64,000 nucleotides of DNA from Bedellia somnulentella (taxonomy: Eukaryota; Arthropoda; Insecta; Lepidoptera; Bedelliidae), in contig OY755178.1 of assembly GCA_963576735.1 (NCBI GenBank), positions 8,556,001 through 8,620,000 on the forward strand, read 5' to 3'. How positions within the stretch are numbered: the first letter of the stretch is position 1; every line of letters begins with the position of its first letter. Made by a program: the position numbers and the translations under genes. This document shows positions 52,221 through 63,573 of the stretch, one piece after another. The notes under the pieces are model-generated. The model was not told where the DNA came from and did no database searches. It was given only the letters and a program-made list of their open reading frames with translations.

Positions 52221-52654
52221 TTATAAAGATTTTTTTTTTTTTAGAATATTACTAGAAAAGCAAACATTACTCTTAAAATATTCGGTCGGGCCGGGTAATA
52301 GATAAAAAGTTAGGGTAACAGCATTTCGGAAGATTTTTTTGTTTATTTTAACCAAACAAAAAAAACAATCATCTTGATGATTGGTAGGTTCCCGCCACAG
52401 CATTGGTGTTTGATACAAATAAAAAGGGGTCTTTTCTTATTTTTCCATAATCTCAAAGACTCCACACATGTTTTACAAACCAAATGAGGGACCCAGTACG
52501 TACCACGGGTGACCAAAAGGAATCCAAAGTAATTGAAATATTCTTGTTTTATGACCTCCGACATACTTAGTCTACAATATTTAAATGTATATACACCGCA
52601 GATGTTACAAAAACAGTTAGGATCGTTTTTACATTTATTTCTCGTTGTTGACAT
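52221..52654 (-). pseudogene. Frameshifted copy of an arthropod Cys-rich repeat gene
   Basis: The first frame starts at ATG 52654 and reads KCKNDPNCFCNICGVYTF, then VPHLVCKTCVESLRLW. After RPLF the homologous continuation TPMLWREPTNHQDDCFFCL lies in another frame (from about 52410). This order (NDPxxFCxxCG; APHxCCxxC; PMxWREPxxHxxDCYFC) is a family I recall as multi-copy in many arthropod genomes, probably TE-borne. The CxxC pairs suggest zinc binding. The frameshift near the CCCCTTTTTATTTG run makes this copy broken. Confidence 0.6.
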
Positions 52655-53509
52655 TGTTAAAAAATATTTTTTCAGTGAATAGCACGATTGATTTGTATTT
52701 AAAGTGTTACAAGTAAAGAAATACGCGTGACCGCTGTATATCAAAAACAAAAGCTGCTAGAGAAAAACTGAAAGTAGATTTAAAATCAGCGACCTCAAAT
52801 TAGTAAACAACAAGCATAAAATTTCATGCAAAAAAAAAAGTAAAATTTTGTTCGCTTGTGTAATACTTCTTTCAATAAATTTAAATAATGTTTCACACCA
52901 TTAAACAAATTTCACTTGTAACAAAATCGTTTAAATGAGGGTAGTTAACTTTCCAAAAAATATCAAATGTACATGGACTTTCCCAGCAAAATTACGGCGA
53001 ACTAAACTTTATCACCAATATCCAGCCACCAGGTCTTTCAATTCCATGCGCAATTAATTCCTCAATTCTATTGTTCGAAACTTCTTCCATTCCACATTTA
53101 ATGGGCAAACTATTGTGAACTTAATATGAAGGTAGTAAAAGTTAGTTTCCTATTATTTGTCGAAGGTTCGAGTGAATTGAAGACAACTGCTGATACCGCT
53201 GAAATGTTTTACCTGCTTTATTACGTGACATTCATTCCAAGGAAAATGAGGCACGAGTAAGCTTTAATGGATTCTTAAGGATTTAATACGTTAAGTCTTA
53301 ATCTAAGTTTTAGGTGAGATTTTGGATTATTCAATAAGTTATCCTTGTAAAGTTTGTCGTGTTAACGCTTAAGTCGTCATATAATATGGTTTTAAAAGGC
53401 GGGGACCTGAAATGGGAAAAAAATATATTTATGGTCAAATTGTTCATTTCTATCTGCTTTACTCAACTTCCAAATTTTGAAAATTTTCTAATTCTGAAGC
53501 TCTATGTGT

Positions 53510-53665
53510 ATGTATTAAAGTCTATTTATCTAAACTGTATGTCCGCTCATCGCGTAAAAAATATAGGGTGGATCTTGATCAAATATGGGTAACTTATACA
53601 CCGGATTATAATCTAGAAGAATAATTATTCCGTATTTCCTAAGAGTTTTCACTGGAGCCACAAAA
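53510..53665 (+). repeat. Fragment of Helitron-like body
   Basis: CTGTATGTCCGCTCATCGCG, ATCTTGATCAAATATGGGTA and GTTTTCACTGGAGCCA match 58706-58836 inside the larger Helitron-like element. No ends. Confidence 0.5.
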
Positions 53666-53809
53666 AACCACAACAACTTATCGCAATGACTCTTTATTTG
53701 ATATAAAAAACTCCTCAGATTCTTTATTCAGGTAGCAAAAGCTAGTTCATAATCATTCTATACATCATGTTTCGAGGAAAATAATCTATATATGCAGTGA
53801 CATAAGGCA

Positions 53810-53997
53810 GTTTATCGATTGCTATCGAGTAGGTAGTGTTTCTCCAACACAGCTCGACGTGAGCACCATCCAACGTTGCCGACTTCATTATTGAGCTGCG
53901 CCACTCCATTCCCTCCACTTGTGCACTTTGACAGCATGACGAGAGCTGCGAGAGTGTGGCTGGATTTTTATTAGGAGCGATAGTCGGTGCATTATTT
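53810..53997 (+). repeat. Unclassified direct repeat, copy 1
   Basis: Shares TTATTGAGCTGCGCC, CACTTTGACAGCATGACG and GCTGCGAGAGTGTGGCTGG with 54413-54622. No terminal repeats or coding capacity. Confidence 0.55.
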
Positions 53998-54089
53998 GAT
54001 ATTGTTTTTTTGAAAATATGGTGTACACTGTATATTTTGTCAAATATAAAAAAATTAGAAACGTAAACAAGGAGAGGGTATTAACAGAT

Positions 54090-54300
54090 ACATACATACA
54101 TACATATTCTCACGCCGTTAGTTCCCATTTGGGTATAGGCAGAGACTATCGATCGCCACTTTGTGCGATCCTAGCAAACCTCTCTAGCTTCATTCACATC
54201 CATCAATCTTTTCATACATGCTCTTTTATTCTTCGTACTTCGGACACCTGCCTTTTTGAGCACATTTTCTATTTGATCTAAACACTTCCACATTGGCTCT
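54090..54300 (-). repeat. RTE 3' fragment
   Basis: The minus strand encodes CLDQIENVLKKAGVRSTKNK and MKRLMDVNEAREVC, then the GATCGATAGTCTCTGCC tail and (TATG)n. Truncated within the GRPR region. Confidence 0.75.
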
Positions 54301-54334
54301 ATAGATATAATTGTATTAACAGCTATATTTCTTA

Positions 54335-54412
54335 TGCTATGCAGTGTCGGCATAGAACAATAATACCCAATTTTTTTCTGTTAGTGTTCGTAAGAGGCGA
54401 CTAGGGACATAG
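54335..54412 (+). repeat. SINE-like head fragment
   Basis: GCTATGCAGTGTCGGCATAG and GTTCGTAAGAGGCGACTAGG: only the 5' 80 bases. Confidence 0.5.
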
Positions 54413-54622
54413 TTTATCGGTTGCCATCAACTAGGCAGTGTGTAGTTTGTTAGTAGGTTGTTTAGTGTAGATATTGAGCAGCCTCCAACGTTTCTGACTC
54501 TATTATTGAGCTGCGCCCATCCATTCCTCTACTCTAGCACTTTGACAGGATGACGGGAGTAGCTGCGAGTATGTGGCTGGGCTTTTATTATGTGCGATAG
54601 GATATAAGTGTATTATTTGAAA
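54413..54622 (+). repeat. Unclassified direct repeat, copy 2
   Basis: See copy 1. Begins TATCGGTTGCCATCAACTAG and ends near GCGATAGGATATAAGTGTATTATTT. Confidence 0.55.
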
Positions 54623-54664
54623 CTCTTATTTAACAATACGATTCAACATAAGATGACCTTCCAA

Positions 54665-54785
54665 AGGTTGTCTGGAAGAGATCGCTTTTAGCGATAAGAC
54701 CGCCGATTGTACCTCACTGTAAACTGTATGATAATTTCTTTTGTAAATTTGTGTTTGATGTACAATAAAGAGTTATTCTATTCTA
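54665..54785 (+). repeat. CR1-type LINE 3' end
   Basis: GGTTGTCTGGAAGAGATCGC, GATAAGACCGCCGATTGTAC and GTACAATAAAGAG, ending in (TTCTA)n. Confidence 0.75.
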
Positions 54786-55472
54786 TTCTATGAGTATGAG
54801 AAAGTAAATAGGGCGAGCCGGTTATTTCAGGAATTATTCAAACTATACTTATTAGGACTTTGTTTCTGAGAGCCAATATGGACCCTGTAAATATATTTCC
54901 ATTATAGTAAGTTTTTTTTGTATTCGTTGATTATGTTTCTTTTGACGAAACCCACATTACAATTATCCATATCCAGTTATAGTTTAACTATAGTCATGTA
55001 AGACTTGTCAACATGATTAATTAAACTGTGCAAAGATACACAACATACTCTGTCATCGGTGTTGTAGCTGTGCTTACCCTATGTAGGTCACAGAGGGACG
55101 CAGCATCTAATGCCACTTGCGGTGACAGACACGTCATTATGGGGATGAAGTTCGGAGGGTGCCCTTATATGATTGATAAGACAGGATCCGAAAATTATTC
55201 TTAACAATTTCAGTTCTTTAAGGATGAGCAATATTTTTTCTTGTCTTTGGCGTAGAAGACTATTGACAGCATTTACCATGCTTTACTTTTGTTAGTATGA
55301 AAGAGAAGATACTAAGATTTGGATAGTTGCGTAGGATTTGTTGCATCTGTTTCAGTTTAGTATACGTTTCCGTTGAAAAATCATATTAAATGTTTTGTTC
55401 TTTCATGCATACACCTAAAAAAAGATAATATCGAACCTGGGGTATTAACCTATTGAGTTTATTATTTTTTGT

Positions 55473-55710
55473 GCTGTGTAGTGTCGGCTTAGAATAGCAC
55501 TACCCCATTTCTATCTGTAGGTGTACTTAAGAGGCGACTAAGGATATTGGGGCTTTTTAAGGGATTTTTGGGCGATGCGGTTGGAGACCCATCACCAACA
55601 ACCTTTTAAATTACCATCTTTTCCCCACTCAACTTCCAAAAGGGGCTGAGGAATTTCTTATTCCGAAGCCCTGGCTACCCCTTCTAGGGAACTATAGCCG
55701 TGAGTATATG
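55473..55710 (+). repeat. SINE-like copy, full length
   Basis: GCTGTGTAGTGTCGGCTTAG to TATAGCCGTGAGTATATG, well preserved, with GGGCGATGCGGTTGGAGACC in the centre. Confidence 0.75.
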
Positions 55711-58700
55711 TTTATTATTTTCTAAACAGAATATAATTTATTTGTTCATCTCCTGAAAACATCAGCTCGCTACCATAATAGAATTTGTACTGTGTCTCGT
55801 GTCGAGCCGTGTTAGTCAAGTTTCGAGGGCCCTTGATTGTATCTTCCTTTATCTCTAAGCGAGATCTTTGCCATATAATATATTTGTTACACTTGTATAA
55901 TATACCCTGTAAATAAACTTAATATAAATGGGGTGGACTACCCTTGTATTTTAGAGGTATGAAAACACTTCTTAGGCCTGCTACTAAATACACTAAAAAT
56001 TTTGTATACGAATCAGTTAAGCAGTTTCAAGAAGTTAAGTTCCAATCAATGTTACAAGAATATTTTTACACTGTAGAATAATTAGTGAATAAAAACTATT
56101 GAATTATGAAGTGCATACTGATAAAATACATTCAAAAATGTTAGATTAAAATTCTAAAAATATACTGAAAAATAAAAAGCTTAAAATTTAAGCAATAACG
56201 GTAAGCACTTTAAATTTGCTGAACTATTTTTCATCTGTATGAAGCAACGAAAGAACTGAACAAAAATCTCAATAGTCTCACACAGTTATCATGGACAATA
56301 TAAAAAAATATATAGTTCTGTTGTAAATAAACTACTAGACACTTGAAAAGATGAGGGCAGCGCAGATTGCTATGGGATGGGATGGCTAAAGACGAAGTTA
56401 TTAGAAACAAAAGGAAACGATTTGCCAGTGATTGAAACGTTGAAAATTCAATATTACTACTATATTGTCAACCACTAGTATGTGACAATCAAATAGTAAA
56501 TAATGACCTCCACTTTTGATTTAGTATTGCTACAAACATCCTTGCAGAACAATAGCAAGCGCGAATCTCGTGAAAATCGTATTTTTCCCAATCCCTTTAC
56601 ACATTTCCAAGAGTCGTTGTTCTACTCTATTGAGCACTGCTGAATCACAAATGTGGGCCACATTAATGGCACTACAGCCCGGATGGCAGGATTTAATTGA
56701 AACTTGGCGAGCATTTTGCACCGACTATAAAACACCGAGTTACTGTGAAAATTATTGTAATGCTTTTGTACCAGTACCATTGTGTACGCTTTTCATTCCT
56801 TTTAAGCGTGTGCACTGCAATTTAGGATATGACTAGTGCTTTCATTATCACTTATCGCATTTGTAGAAATTTCATGAATTTACTTTATTTATCTAGTCAA
56901 ACTATTTATTTGTAGCTCAGTGAGAAAGCTTGTGAATTTGTAAATCGGGTCTAGATTATTCTTCTTTTTATTGGATTACTGCGTAAATAAATTCGTTGAA
57001 TTGGTAAAAGTCTTTCTGCATCCAGTAACTATACAGACGAGGATAGTTACTGATGACAAGCGATAAGATTCATTGAGGATAGCAAGTAGTAAACATAAAA
57101 TGAAAATTTGTTAAATATTCTATTTATGTACCTATATTTTTAAGGTCACTCTACTGTCGTTGTCGACGTGTTGATAAAAGGTTGTTTTGAAAGAGAAGAA
57201 TCCACAAAGAATTATATTTCGCTAGGTAAAGCTTGTGTTTTTTGTCTTCTACAAATATTTTGACAGAATAATTTCACTGTGAGCAAATCATCTATTTCTA
57301 AACAATTTACAATAAGGCCTAAGGCACGGTAAACCACCACTCATAAATCTACACTATTTATTCACCTTTTAACACCAACAAACAATAGAGTAAATCCTAT
57401 TATTCATCTTAATCTATACTATAATAAGACTGTAACGAGGTCAAAACTGTACATTATAGAAAAAAAATTAAAAACCGGTGGAATATGTTTTATTTTCGAT
57501 ACTGAAGCCAAAGGATCATGGGCATTTTTGTATGGGAGCTGGGCGTTATACCAACAGTAATAAAATGCGTTGTAATTTACTTTATTGCACGTCTTGATAA
57601 CCCCTACATACTTGTTATCCCCAATATGGACCGGGTATTATTGCAAAAAAAACACAAAGGTTGTTTAAATAATACTTTGTCGTCAGGCGAAAAAAAATCT
57701 TCGGTCTTCGTCTTAAGGTCTATATTCGTTTGATCGCAAATCTAATACTGACACCTTATTAGTTCACCTCACTTATGCATTGCTGTTCTCTCGTAGGGGA
57801 AAATAACTCTCCACACATGGTGTTAAGACCTATATTTCTTTGCTGTTAAATCACTATTCGTTTACACTATACAAAAACATAAATATAAGGTTCGAGACCC
57901 GTCAATGAGTTATTTTTAATGTTTATTTTCTAATAGTAAAAATATTAGTAGTCCTAAGCCTGGAAAGTATGAAAGACAATCGAGATATTTATTCTTACTG
58001 ATACTTCATGATAAATAACTATATTTCTTCAAAATTAAGTAGGTACAAGTAATACAACATATGGGACTCATTCATTAAACATTATCAAAAGCATCATTTT
58101 TTTCATAAGCGAACTAGCGAATGTTATAAGAAAGATACGAGAACGCAAGAACCGCAAGCTATTCATCTTTCCATCTCAATCTCTTCATTTAGTCCAATTC
58201 GTTCTGCAGTTCATTTAGTCCAACGGCTCTGAAGGAGCCTAATGAGCCGCTGAACGAAGTGGACTACTGGACTACATTCGCGAAGTAGTTCTTTTAAGTG
58301 AAGGAACTAAATGAACTAAGTTCTTTTCACTGAATCGTTATGCGCACGCGCAGTGACGCGTACGCACGCTTTCTTTGTTCGGTACCTGAGTGAGAGACGT
58401 TAGAAAGGGATGGAATGCAGTAATTCGTTAGGTTACCAACCAATAGATTGATATCTTTTGCCTAGTACTGCACGATATTGTCTGTGTTGTCTCTGCGGTG
58501 AGCGATTGTTTTGGATTCTATGCGTTTGAACATCACTGAATATCTCTGTTCTCCGGTTGTTTGGGTAATCGCCGTCATAGTATAAAATTAAGTAATGATC
58601 ATTAGCTTTCACATAAAATATATTTTAACGCTGTTGGTGTTACGCCCATTTTGACCATGACCCTTTGCTATTTTTGAAAAAAATGTCTGTCTGTCTGTCT

Positions 58701-59046
58701 GTCTGTCTGTATGTCCGTTCATCACGTTAATTCTACTGGACCGATCTTGATCAAATTTGGCATGAATGTAGGTTATACACCTGGCCAACATATAGGATAT
58801 AATTTATCCCGGATTTCGCAAGGGTTCTCACAGGAGCATAAAAAAACATAACTTTTATATGGTTCCCCATATTTACACGATTAAATTTTTCATCGACCGA
58901 CTTAATCGGACTCTTCATTAATAGTCTTTTTGGAAAAAATAAGGGTTTCATCCATTTTCATCAAAATAATTGTCCATTTGATTGTTTGTCAATAGTATGA
59001 CTACTAGATATATAGGATATCACAAATTTGAGACTTACACAAATGT

Positions 59047-59118
59047 CTGCGTGGCGTAGCGGTATACCGTTTGGCAAACACTAAGTACGAAAGACCCAGG
59101 TTCGAATCCCGGGTGGTC
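59047..59118 (+). repeat. tRNA-like Pol III promoter unit, first copy
   Basis: A-box-like GTGGCGTAGCGG and B box GGTTCGAATCC lie about 40 bases apart, followed by TTTTTT at 59125. The T-arm can pair with one mismatch, but the acceptor ends do not pair, so this is a tRNA-derived SINE head or pseudo-tRNA rather than a working tRNA gene. Confidence 0.6.
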
Positions 59119-59224
59119 AAAGTCTTTTTTCGTTAATTCTTTTGCTTTTGTGTTAGGTTAGAATAATAGGATGCATTAATTCTTCTTTTTCACATTCAAC
59201 TATGCGAATATGTATGAATAAAGA

Positions 59225-59465
59225 TAATTGAAACCATATTGTATGAATTTTGCGTATTCATTTGGTAGATTTGAGAATATGTTTATTTTTTATTAACTAC
59301 GAAACAACACTAATTACGAAAGACCCAGGGTCGAATCCCGGGTGGTCAAAGTCTTTTTGCGTATTTTTTTTGCTTTTGTGTTAGGTTAGAATATATATTA
59401 TTATGAATACATATTGTATGAATTTTGCGTATTCCTTTGGTAGGTTTGAGAATATGTTTAAAACT
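59225..59465 (+). repeat. Tandem second copy of tRNA-like module and its 3' body
   Basis: ACGAAAGACCCAGGGTCGAAT...GTGTTAGGTTAGAAT and GTATGAATTTTGCGTATTC...GAGAATATGTTTA repeat the 59085-59285 sequence. The second copy lacks the A box. Confidence 0.7.
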
Positions 59466-60012
59466 TTTGTTTATTTAACTATTTTTAATTAATATTCTCA
59501 TAGATACATTACACTTTACTTTTGTAAACTGGATGCAAATAATGTAGTCCACGCGGACGTAGTCGCGGGCAAAAAGCTAGTCTATAATATTATTTGTTTT
59601 AAACTCCTTCTATTTATAAAATATATATTATATTATAAAATAGCATGTGTGTGCTCCATTAATGATATGATTGGCAACCAACATTACCGACAGAGTCTGC
59701 CGGCTGTATCCTCGTAAACGACCCATCGCGCAGCGCTTTAATTGGGTTACAGAGCCCCCGGGGCTCTTAATAGACTGTTTTCCTATTTCCGGGAGGCGAT
59801 CATAATTCCGATTCGATGAGGGAGCCTGTTTTTTATGTGCACACGAAAATGCTTACATGTTTGTATAGTTATAGGCAGGCTATGTTTTATTGTTTTAGGT
59901 GGAAGTGAGTTAAGTGAGCTTTTATTATTGAAGGTAGCGGTTCTTCATTCTTACTCAAGTCTTTATGGCTTCAAATTTATTTCCTAAAATTATATTTATA
60001 TTATAATGAGTT

Positions 60013-60266
60013 GCTGTGTTGTGTCGGCTTAGAATAGCACTACCCCATTTCTTCCGGTGGGTGTACGTAAGAGGCGACTAACGGTATTGGGGCTTTTAAG
60101 GGATTTTCGGGCGATGCGGTTGGAGACCCATCACCAACGACCTTTATTTCACCATCTTTTCCCCAAGCAACGTCCAAAGGTGGCTGAGGAATGTCTCATT
60201 CCCAAGCTCTGGCTACCCCTTCAAGGGATTTATAGCCGTGAGTATATGTATGTTTGTACGTATGTA
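60013..60266 (+). repeat. SINE-like family, best-preserved copy
   Basis: Head GCTGTGTTGTGTCGGCTTAG, TAAGAGGCGACTAACGGTAT, centre GGGCGATGCGGTTGGAGACC (the GGTTGGAGACC resembles a Pol III B box), ACTTCC/CGTCC AAAGGTGGCTGAGGAA, then TCTGGCTACCCC...TAGCCGTGAGTATATG and a TATG-rich tail. About 250 bp and non-coding. The last ~40 bases parallel the RTE tail. Confidence 0.8.
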
Positions 60267-60366
60267 TTATAATGAGTTATTTTCAAAGCTTTGTCATGAA
60301 AAGGATGTCGTTGAACTATTTGACACTTGAAAATCATTATTTATATTACATTACATTTTTAAATTT

Positions 60367-60520
60367 TTCTTAGAATAGCACATACTCATTATTTTGGGTC
60401 GATGTTGCTTTTCATCACTAGCAATCTTTTAATTTACAATCTTTTCCCCACTCAACTCTCAAAAATTACTGAGGATTTTCTGAAGCTCTGGCTACCCCTT
60501 TTTTAAAGATTTGAACAGTA
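60367..60520 (+). repeat. Decayed SINE-like fragment
   Basis: TTTTCCCCACTCAACTC, GAAGCTCTGGCTACCCCTTT and an eroded head. Confidence 0.45.
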
Positions 60521-60971
60521 TGATTTTAATGTTAGTTTAGTATCGGATTACTATAGTAATACCCAATAACAGGTTTCTTGCAGGTAACATTATAGTGACA
60601 AATACTATAGAGGTGATGCGATAAGCAACTAATGACTTTCCCATTTGTATTGACTAACCTTCTCCTAACGAGCCTTCATGGTAAGAAAATGTGATGTATT
60701 AAACAAAATACAAGTATTTATTTTGAGATCATATTTGCTTTAGTAAAACCAAACCGTAAAATACTTTACATGCTATCTATGTATGACTGTAAATCTCATT
60801 TAAAATGCGGCAGACATTTACATTTCGAGTGCATTTTTCAGTGTTGCCAGTCCGTCTATTCGTTTTTCTGTCTCTATAACTCAATGTTCGCTTGATAACC
60901 GTGGCAGCCTAGCTGTACTGTCACAGGGTGTTTCTCCCACATATTCTTTATCTTTGAGATTTAAATTTAAA

Positions 60972-61224
60972 CATACATACATACATACATATACTCACGG
61001 CTATAAATCCCTAGAAGGGGTAGCCAGAGCTAAGGAATTAGAAATTCCTTAGCCACTTTTGGAAGTTGCGTGGGGAAAAGATGGTGAAATAAAGGTTTTT
61101 GGTGATGGATCTCCAACCGCATCGCCCAAAAATCCCTTAAAAAGCCCCAATACCGTTAGTCGCCTCTGACGTATACCCACCGGAAGAATTGGGGTAGTGC
61201 TATTCTAAGCCGACACTACACAGC
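60972..61224 (-). repeat. SINE-like copy, full length
   Basis: Reverse copy from (CATA)n through GGGGTAGCCAGAGCTAAGG, CATCGCCCAAAAATCCC to CTAAGCCGACACTACACAGC on the plus strand. Confidence 0.75.
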
Positions 61225-61964
61225 AAATTAAAATGCATTAAATGTGGCCAAAAAGTTACTAACATCATGATGTTTCAAGGATTCAATTATTTTGTACAAA
61301 TTCCTCAAATTAAGGCCCTTCTGCTGTCCAATTTTTTTTATAAAAGTAAATTATGCCTTCAACAGGCGTATTGAAAAAAAAAATCGTATACGTAAGTGAT
61401 TAGTCATTTCAGCACGCGGTTCAAGAAAGATTCTTTCTTAGAATCCACCTCAGTTGTAATGACAAACTTTACTGTCTTTTGTCTTTTATCATCGTATACT
61501 AAAAACAACAGTGTAGGAGTAGTAGTGCTAAGTATTTTAAGTTTCAAATATATCTGATTTGAACTATACTCAAGAACGTTAAACTTTAAATCTACGTATC
61601 TGCTGCATAAAATGCTAAAATAATTTCTCTCCAAAGCGTATTTGGCCAGACTTAACTCAACAAACTTTTTCGCCCGTGTTTCCTGTAGGGACATATCATA
61701 TTACGGAGTTGAAACATCCTGTATACCCATCTGCTGTCTGCTGTTAAAAGCCCCGCAAATTGGCCACAGGCGGGAGTCTCCTGCCTAACTCAGTTTACTT
61801 AATGGACGAGCACGTTTTCATACAAACTTTATCACAATGAGTCGGTCGATACTCCGTTGTATCAAACCAAACATCGCTTTGGGGACAATCAATATCATGC
61901 TACTTTTAAAAACGATGCATCCTTTTCTCCGTATAGCTTCAAAAGGTTGACAGAGGTATTCATA

Positions 61965-62225
61965 CCTGTGCACATAACATAACATACACGTTCACGCCAA
62001 ATATCTTCGAAGGGGTTAGCTGAGGTACCAATACTTCTGAACATCACATGACTTTATCACCTGGTGTTCAGACTACCACCACGTTTTGCATGGACAGTGT
62101 ACTCACGTGTTAGGGAGCAGGCCTATCGCCGTTTTGTATGAATACAATGTCACATGACTAAGTATAACTCAGCCATGTTGGTTTCCTCACGATGTTATCC
62201 CTCACCGTTAACAACCATGATAAAT
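61965..62225 (+). repeat. A/B dispersed element, copy 3
   Basis: Module A forward (ACGTTCACGCCAAATATCTT, TTCTGAACATCACATGAC) then module B reversed (GACAGTGTACTCACGTG, CGATGTTATCCCTCACCGTT). It lies about 110 bases left of the second mariner. Confidence 0.65.
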
Positions 62226-62332
62226 TACCTGTGCACATCACGGCACATTATGTTATCTCATATTCAGAGAAAACTCATTTTACCTATTGTATTCACGTGA
62301 CAAGCAAACCTATTGCCATTTGTTGAGATATA

Positions 62333-63573
62333 CGAGGGGCATGCCAAAAGAAGTTAGATACTCTTTTCTCATTTAATTGACATTGGTAAGCTATACACCA
62401 TCTGGCTCTTTATTGACATATTTGAATATAGAACACACTTCTTTTATTTATTTTTTATTTGAATGAGCATCATTTTTCCGAGAATCTGGCGGGAGTTCAC
62501 TTGCAGCAATGGAGCTCAGTCGACGTAATTTTCGCGCTATGATTTATTATGACTTTAAAAAAGGTTTAAAGCCTCAAGAATGTTTTGAACTTTTGGCTTC
62601 CACTTTTGGTGAAAGTGCTTATTCCCGAGCAACAGTTTTCAATTGGTTTGCTGAATTTAAAAGAGGACGGGGATGTCTCGAAGATGAAGCGAAGAGAGGA
62701 CGGCCGCCAACCGCGGTCACGCAAGAAAACGTTCGTGCAGTCGAAAAACTTTATTCGCGAAAACCGACGAATTACATATGTAGAGCTAGAGCGAGAACTA
62801 GGAATTGGATCAGCAGCAATGCAAACCATAATTCACGACCACCTTTCTCTTCATAAACGTTGTTCGGGATGGGTGCCGCAAAAACTTACCGATGAGCAGA
62901 AAGACCGTCGGGTGGATTGGTGCCTATTCATGATAGATAAATTCAACGGAGGCGAGAAAAAAAGCTTATATGATATACTGACTGGTGACGAAACATGGCT
63001 ATATAACTATGATCCCGAATCAAAGCGACAGACGACTGTATGGTGCTTTGAAGACGAGCCAACACACAGAAACAAATGGTCGCCTCGTTTTTCTGCAAAA
63101 CGGGTCATATTGCTACAGTTCTGCTAGAAAATGAAAGAACGGTGAACTCTGAATGGTATGTGACAGTTTGTGCTCCAACAGTAATGTCAGCTTGGTGAGA
63201 CAAGTGACCGAAGTCAGGAATCCGGCCCCTTCTCTGGCACCATGACAATGCGGCGCCGCACATGTCTGCCATATTACTAGACTTTTTCAACCCGAAAAAT
63301 GTGTCAATTCTCCCTCACCCGCCATATTCCCCAACCTACTTGTTTCCAAAAATCAAAGAAAAACTAAAGGGTATGAGGTTTGAAAGCAAAGAAGATGCGC
63401 TGGTTGCCTATAATTTCGAGATTTCTGAGGTATATAAGGTATTTTCCAATTGGTTCAGACGTATGGAAAAGTGTGTACGTGCTTAGGGTGAATACTTTTA
63501 AAATATCGATACTTGTAATAAAGAATAACTTTTATGATTTTTGAGTATCTAGTTTCTTTTGGCATGCCCCTCG
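62333..63573 (+). mobile_element. Mariner transposon, second dead copy
   Basis: CGAGGGGCATGCC ... GGCATGCCCCTCG between TA dinucleotides, 1,241 bp. Transposase from ATG 62509 (MELSRRNFRAMIYYDFKKGL) through the GRPPTAVTQENVRAVEKL region, a WVPQKLTDEQKDRRVDWC linker and TGDETWLYNYDP. Frames break after about 116 codons and again beyond 63127 (a deletion relative to 31167-31195 of the other copy). HDNAAPH remains; at the third catalytic position HPPYSPTYLFPKIK shows a deletion that removes the Asp. Confidence 0.9.

Larger units (their letters stand above)
57413..59580 (+). mobile_element. Large Helitron-like non-autonomous element (about 2.2 kb)
   Basis: The left end A|TCTATACTATAATAAGACTG with GAGGTCAAAACTGTACAT resembles the 49053 element. 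The right end has the hairpin ACGCGGACGTAGTCGCGGGC and then AAAAAGCTAG|T. Inside are a foldback segment (58195-58320), (GTCT)n at 58684-58712 and a tandemly duplicated tRNA-like module. Whether this is one element or nested insertions cannot be settled by eye. Confidence 0.5.

Noticed and set aside
56530..56836. Overlapping frames on both strands near 56.6 kb
   Set aside because: Both strands are open over the same bases with no family resemblance; most likely chance.
59047..59118. Functional tRNA gene
   Set aside because: A and B boxes are present, but the 5' and 3' ends cannot pair into an acceptor stem and the unit is part of a duplicated repeat.
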